NCBI RefSeq assembly: GCF_031877795.1
Contig: NC_133948.1
Span: forward strand, 10,958,948-11,022,947
DNA: 64,000 bases
Source: Strix aluco
Taxonomy: Eukaryota > Chordata > Aves > Strigiformes > Strigidae
Reading direction: 5' to 3'
Part shown: piece by piece, positions 59,501 through 64,000 of the stretch
How positions within the stretch are numbered: the stretch's first letter is position 1
How the letters are laid out: every line of letters begins with the position of its first letter
Position numbers and translations under genes: made by a program
The notes under the pieces: generated by a model
Seen by the model: only the letters and a program-made list of their open reading frames with translations
Database searches by the model: none
What the model was told of the DNA's origin: nothing

Positions 59501-62180
59501 TCCAGCTAATTGCTGCTGCTGATTAGATAACCCAGATAAAGAAAAGGTCCTCAGAGTAATTGAAAATAGGAAAACATATAAAGCCACCATGTGACAGAAG
59601 GCATGTTAGCTAGACATGGGAGAAGATAGACTGCCCTGAGATGCAGAAAAGGAAGAAGATGCTGTTTCAAGTGATTATACCCAGAGATCCCATCATGCAT
59701 AATTGGAACCACTTAGGAAGAGAACTGGCCATGAATTCTCTGATGGAATAGATTCCACATGTATTTGGCAAAAATCCTGGCTTGGATTAAGCAATCCCAA
59801 TTTGAATTGTTGAATATACTAGCAGTAAGTAGAAATTCAGTCTACTCCCACTGATGGAAATTTGTGTCTTTAGTCTTGCTTCTCTAAAGAAACTGTAGAT
59901 CTTTAGCTGTGGTAGGTGGAGGCAGCCCAGTTGTGAAACACTGTGCGCTCCTCTGTGCGTACACCTCTGTGAATGGTGAAAAATCACGGAAAGGCAACTA
60001 CCCCCTGTGCCAGCAAGTCTGTGGAGACAAGGACCACACTTATATGATTGCTCTGGAAAATTTTCTAGTGGTTTAAAGAATGGTGCTTGGGAGGTCACAG
60101 AAAGGCTGGTATGAAAATGGTGTTTACCCACTCCCAGCCTCGCTGGCTGCTGTCACACAGAGGAAGCCATTTCCTGCCTCTCCAGCCAGTGTTGATGCAT
60201 TACAGTCCCTCCTACGCTCCCTGCCACAGCCACCACCATGCCCTCCTTCCCATCACCCTGCAGGACAGGCAGCTGCCTGCCTCCAGCACCCGGTTACACA
60301 ACAGGGTGGGTAGCAGGGGTGGCTGGTGGGCAGGCAGCCTGCTGACCTGTCTTGGCAGGCTGTCGAAATGGGGAGCATAGCAGGGGTGACTGGCAGAGAT
60401 TTGTCTTCCCTAGAGCTGTTGCCTGTTCTTCTTTTGTAACCCACCGAGGTGGAGTGGGAGGGCACGACTGCCAGGCACAAAACGAGCTGAATCCTTGATT
60501 TCATTCTGTGCATCGCTGCCCATTAGCTGGAGGTTACTGTCACGGCAGATCAGCTGCTTAGGACTGCTTGTGTGCTCTCTGTCCATGAGCTGCTTGGAAC
60601 TGCAGCAATCCATGAAGCAATAGCATCATCCCCTCCTGCGGCTTTGCTGCAGGATCACTGACAATCATGAGTAGTTTATGGGGTATAACTTAAATGACTA
60701 GCACCAGATCCATGAGAAGATGGCCAACTGTACTCTTTAAGTCCCTTCTCTCCTCAGGTGCTGATTCCCCTCTTCACAGGGCAGCCACTGCCCTCCGAGA
60801 AGCTTCAGGAGGTTATGGAGGGGCTGTCCACTTCCCTGAAGCAATTTGAGGAGAGATTTCTGCAGGACAAGGCTTTTATCATTGGGAGCGAGATCTCTCT
60901 GGCAGATCTTGTGGCCATTGTGGAGCTGATGCAAGTGAGTGCTCGAGTGTGGTAAGAAAGTCTCAGCACAAGGGAAAACAGATGCTGCTGGGCAGGGAGG
61001 GGTGCAGCATCTGGTAACACTTCACAAGAAAGAGGAGCGAGGGCATATCTCAACAGAACTGGCCTAAGACAATGAAGACAATATGGGAGTGAGTTCAGAA
61101 AATCAGTTAAAAAGAAAAAAGACTGGCTGCAACAGATCTCTTGTTTCTCTTCTCTAACAATACTTCTTCTCCCTCATCCTTTATTGTGATTTAATTTTTA
61201 ACCTCCAGAGAAGGAGGTGATATACAGAAGTGAGAATCAGTAGCAGATAGGTCTGATGAAATAAGAAAATTATATAGAAATATTTTTATCATAGAATAAT
61301 ATTCTTCTTCAGATGGGACTTGCCCATGCCATGTCTGGAGGATGCAATACTGAATCTCAGACAGAGGCAATCAAATTAATTCTGTTACAAACGGGTTGTT
61401 CTCTGCCAGACTGTCAGGGCCTGGATCCTGCAGCCCAGAAGTGAGTCTTTCTCCCAGTTCTGTATCCCAAAGACTGAAAAATAGCAGTTCTGCTTCTCCA
61501 CAGCATTGTGCTCCAGAGAGTGGCTCAGGCAGAAAGTAGAAGGGGGGGTAGATGATGTCAACTAAGACATCAGTTCAATTAAATGCTTAGCGTTTTGTGC
61601 TGTGGTTTTTGCTGTGTAATATAGCGCTCTGTACTGCAGACTGTGCAGTTGTCCCTGGAACTGTCAGCCCACCACATCTTCAATGCTGTGGTGGAAAACC
61701 ACTCACAATAAGTGGTAGCCATCTCTGCTGCTCATAACAGCTGTTCCAGCACTCAGGAACTGACTGGTAAATGTCCTTTAAAATATAGGCTAGCTTCTGT
61801 GTCCCCCAGATAGATACACCCAACCAGAGGAGATTTTCCTCCTTCCTAGTGCTCATCTATAAACTCTTCTTCATTTTTTTTCCTCCACCTGTACCTGTAG
61901 GTACACTTTTGGTGCCTGTTGTCTTGGTGAAGAAGTGACTGCCCAGTGCTTCACTGTTGCTCTTTCTCCCTTTCTGCAGCCTGTTGGAGTTGGTTGTGAC
62001 ATCTTTGAAGACAGACCTAGGCTGATGGAGTGGCGCAGGCGGGTGGAGGATGCTGTGGGGAAGGAGCTTTTCTTCCAAGCCCATGAGATGATCCTCAGTG
62101 TCAAAGAACTAAGCAACATTCAAATTGATCCACAGCTGAAAGAGCAACTGGCACCTGTGTTGATGAAGATGTTGAAATGA
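52656..62180 (+). CDS. GSTT1: Glutathione S-transferase theta, copy B, with 19-aa insert
   Basis: Theta-class GST with six coding exons: 52656-52767, 52898-52954, 57155-57242, 58370-58520, 60758-60934, 61980-62180; 786 nt, 261 aa. The 57-bp second exon is flanked by TTGGCAG and GTGAGG, keeps frame, and inserts about 19 residues (DSVLGKKPAAGSGAEQPRA) after Lys37. I recall the same insert in the chicken GST CL1 protein (UniProt P20135, also 261 aa), which supports the exon. Catalytic Ser11 is kept (LLSQPCRS). After the insert come GPSNSEGAGKV, KVPSLKDG and LAEC, so the class His40 reads Ser and Ser67 reads Cys. The C-domain shows DHWYPSD, DEYLSW and ADLVAIVELMQ. Exon 1 is 110 bp identical to that of copy A, whereas later exons are clearly diverged. 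ATTAAA at 62368 is a candidate poly(A) signal. A form skipping the micro-exon would also be in frame (242 aa). Substrates are unknown. Confidence 0.95.
52898..52954 (+). other. Micro-exon of GST copy B
   Basis: A 57-bp in-frame exon 130 bp after exon 1, within the CpG island. It codes a flexible Gly/Ala/Lys-rich segment placed in the loop between strand 2 and helix 2, where theta GSTs bind glutathione. Copy A and mammalian GSTT genes have no counterpart. Because both flanking phases match, it can be skipped without a frameshift. Confidence 0.85.
52955..57154. other. Long intron 2 of GST copy B
   Basis: A 4.2 kb intron. The first 500 bp belong to the CpG island; the rest is ordinary DNA with a T-run near 54145 and a short TG/TA repeat near 54337. 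No exon, RNA gene or transposon was recognised. Confidence 0.5.
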
Positions 62181-64000
62181 ATTAACCTATCTCACCATTT
62201 TTGCTGTCCTTTCTTTTTTTTTAACTTCTTCTCTGACCTCCAGTTCTACATGCAACTGGAAAGAGCACTGTAATTCCAACAGAGAAATTGCAGAGTGTTT
62301 CACCCCCTGCCAGGCCTTTCCTGTATTTTTGGGGGTGGAAGATGGGGAAGGTTTTAAGACCTGAAACATTAAAGTTATACAAAACTCTGAGGCCTTACAG
62401 GTCACTTAACATGTGCATCTGGGTTTTATTTCAGTGTCAGTCTTCTCAGAGATGGCAGAGACATGAATGGTATTTCCTGACAAAATTTGAGCCAGCCTCC
62501 AAACTTGGAACATTAGAGAACTGTATAGGATGAGTGTTGTTTTCATGTGTTTCATGTGTCAGCATGCCTGATCCTCACCTTCCTAACACGTGTCTGCACA
62601 CACAAGTACAGCACAAAACTACAGGCAGTCAAAAAAGTGAAAAAAGGCATTGAAATTTGTTTTATTTTAAAGTTTCTTATTGCTGAGGCATCTTGCTTGA
62701 CTGTCCATGTACATTCCACAATTCTTCTGTTTGCCTTTAGGTTCCTGTGAGGAGTTTCTTCATATTCATCTACAGCTGTGAATCTTTGTAATTCTTCAGT
62801 TTAACCACTAGTCTTGATTTGTGAAAGCCTGGGTTTTGTTGGTGCTCGGTCTGCCAGTACACATGTGGCAGGGGCAGTTCTTGGAGATCCGTGTGGTAAA
62901 GACCAAGCAACTTCAAAATGCTGAGGGAATACACTGAAAGAATGCACAGTGATTTCTTGAAATATGGCAGCAATCAAGTTGTTTTGTTCTGTGGTAATAC
63001 TGTAATAGCAATCCACATGTCTCCTAGAAAATGCAGAGGGAATAAATCTAGACATGCTCTTCTGAAACTGTTTTGGATGGAAGTTCACCAAGTAAGTCAC
63101 CCTGTGCAGCTGAAGTAATAAGACAGATTTTGTGGCACTGAGCAACATATCCATCAAAATAAGAGGGCAGAGAGTTGTTTTGGAGCTTTTGGACTCTTTT
63201 TCTTGGCTGTATTTACTTCTGGTTAGCTGTAGCTCAGATACAAAACCCTTCTGTACTGCAGAGCGATTTATGAGGTGAAACAGAGAATCCAACTGTTTCT
63301 AGTTTCTTCAGTTTAAAATAGCAAATTGTAAAGGATGCAGAAACTGATGGAATATATCTCTCTGTGTATTTCCGTTCATAAGTAGTTTTTGCCCTTGAAC
63401 CTTACCCTGAAATCCTTGCCCAACAACACTTCCTGTAAGGAATAAGACAAAATGAGTAAACAATTCAGGAATGGCTTCTCTTGCTAATCAAATAGCTTTT
63501 CTTTCCAGTACTACCATGTCTTGGCTAGTGATGTTTCTGCTGGTAAGCTCTATGAAACCAGATGTGTTCTGATGATGTTTTTCACTAAGTTTTCAGTTCT
63601 AGATACTACTGATTTAGTCCAGAGCCTAGGGAGATCTTTACATTCTATGTCTAGAAAGAGATTTCCATTGTATACATCAGCTTGCATTAGCAAGAGATTT
63701 TGTTTTGTGATTATGTTCTCTGTAAAGACAAGAGACCTGACTGAAGGCCCTCTTTTATGAACCAAAAATCTTAGAAACAGGCGTGTGTTTATTCACACTC
63801 TTCCTTTCTTTTCTTCCCAAACATTAGCAAATAGTATGTTTTTATGGATGTTTTATTCACAAAATATTGTCTACAACTGAGTTAAATTTTAAATGGGAAG
63901 TGGTGGATTTTTTTTGATAATTTTAAGAGTGGAATTGTTAAGTGGATGATGACGCGCAAATGTCTGCAGGAGGGAAAAATACCATGATTTTCCAAAGGCT
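62181..64000. other. 3' flank of GST copy B to window end
   Basis: Holds the 3' UTR of GST copy B, with ATTAAA at 62368 as a candidate poly(A) signal, then AT-rich DNA. No further gene is recognised; a 163-codon minus-strand frame at 62801-63292 begins at a non-ATG codon and resembles no family. Confidence 0.5.

Noticed and set aside
62801-63292. 163-codon minus-strand frame near the window end
   Set aside because: Starts at a non-ATG codon, no motif, no visible exon neighbours.
1-64000. tRNA genes, CRISPR arrays, operons, ribosome binding sites
   Set aside because: The window is vertebrate nuclear DNA; no tRNA B-box context or regularly spaced direct repeats other than simple repeats were seen.

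Overview
This is a bird genomic window. Six complete vertebrate genes and the 3' end of a seventh lie on the + strand, and no minus-strand gene could be supported. The avian assignment rests on the MIF protein, which is very close to chicken MIF as I recall it, on a theta-class GST carrying a 19-residue insertion that I recall from the chicken GST 'CL1' protein, on a CR1 LINE tail, and on a solo LTR of a type common in bird genomes. The MIF sequence differs from my recollection of chicken MIF at several residues, so a bird other than chicken is likely. The species cannot be fixed by eye.

Layout. 1-1967: last three coding exons of an SLC2A11-type (GLUT11-like, class II) sugar transporter that starts before the window. 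1968-6624: AT-rich intergenic DNA. 6625-15514: a second, complete SLC2A11-type transporter (12 coding exons, 499 aa). 18131-23318: a divergent three-exon MIF paralogue (115 aa). 26518-28753: canonical MIF (three exons, 115 aa) starting in a CpG island. 29692-39527: DDX51, a nucleolar DEAD-box helicase (16 coding exons, 717 aa by my splicing). 41052-47418: a theta-class GST (five exons, 242 aa) with a solo LTR in intron 3. 50776-50884: a probable relic of a GSTT last exon. 52656-62180: a second theta-class GST with an extra 57-bp micro-exon (six coding exons, 261 aa). 62181-64000: 3' flank with no recognised gene.

Biology. The window is built from three tandem paralogue pairs (SLC2A11-like x2, MIF x2, GSTT x2) with the single-copy ribosome-biogenesis helicase DDX51 between the MIF and GSTT pairs. 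In mammals MIF, SLC2A11 and the GSTT genes also cluster (human 22q11.23), but DDX51 is elsewhere (12q24.33). The genes are not an operon; each has its own promoter. MIF, DDX51 and both GSTT genes start in CpG islands, whereas the MIF paralogue starts behind a TATA-like box in ordinary DNA and the SLC2A11-type gene shows no CpG island.

The points most worth a second look are: (i) 110 bp of perfect identity over exon 1 of the two GSTT genes although their other exons are well diverged, which points to gene conversion; (ii) the micro-exon that pushes a Gly/Ala-rich 19-aa insert into the glutathione-binding loop of the second GST, together with loss of its His40 and Ser67 equivalents; and (iii) the intact but divergent MIF paralogue, which keeps the catalytic proline and CxxC motif but has changed Asn97.

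All exon boundaries were placed by hand from splice signals, reading frame and protein homology. The reading frame closes exactly in all six complete genes.
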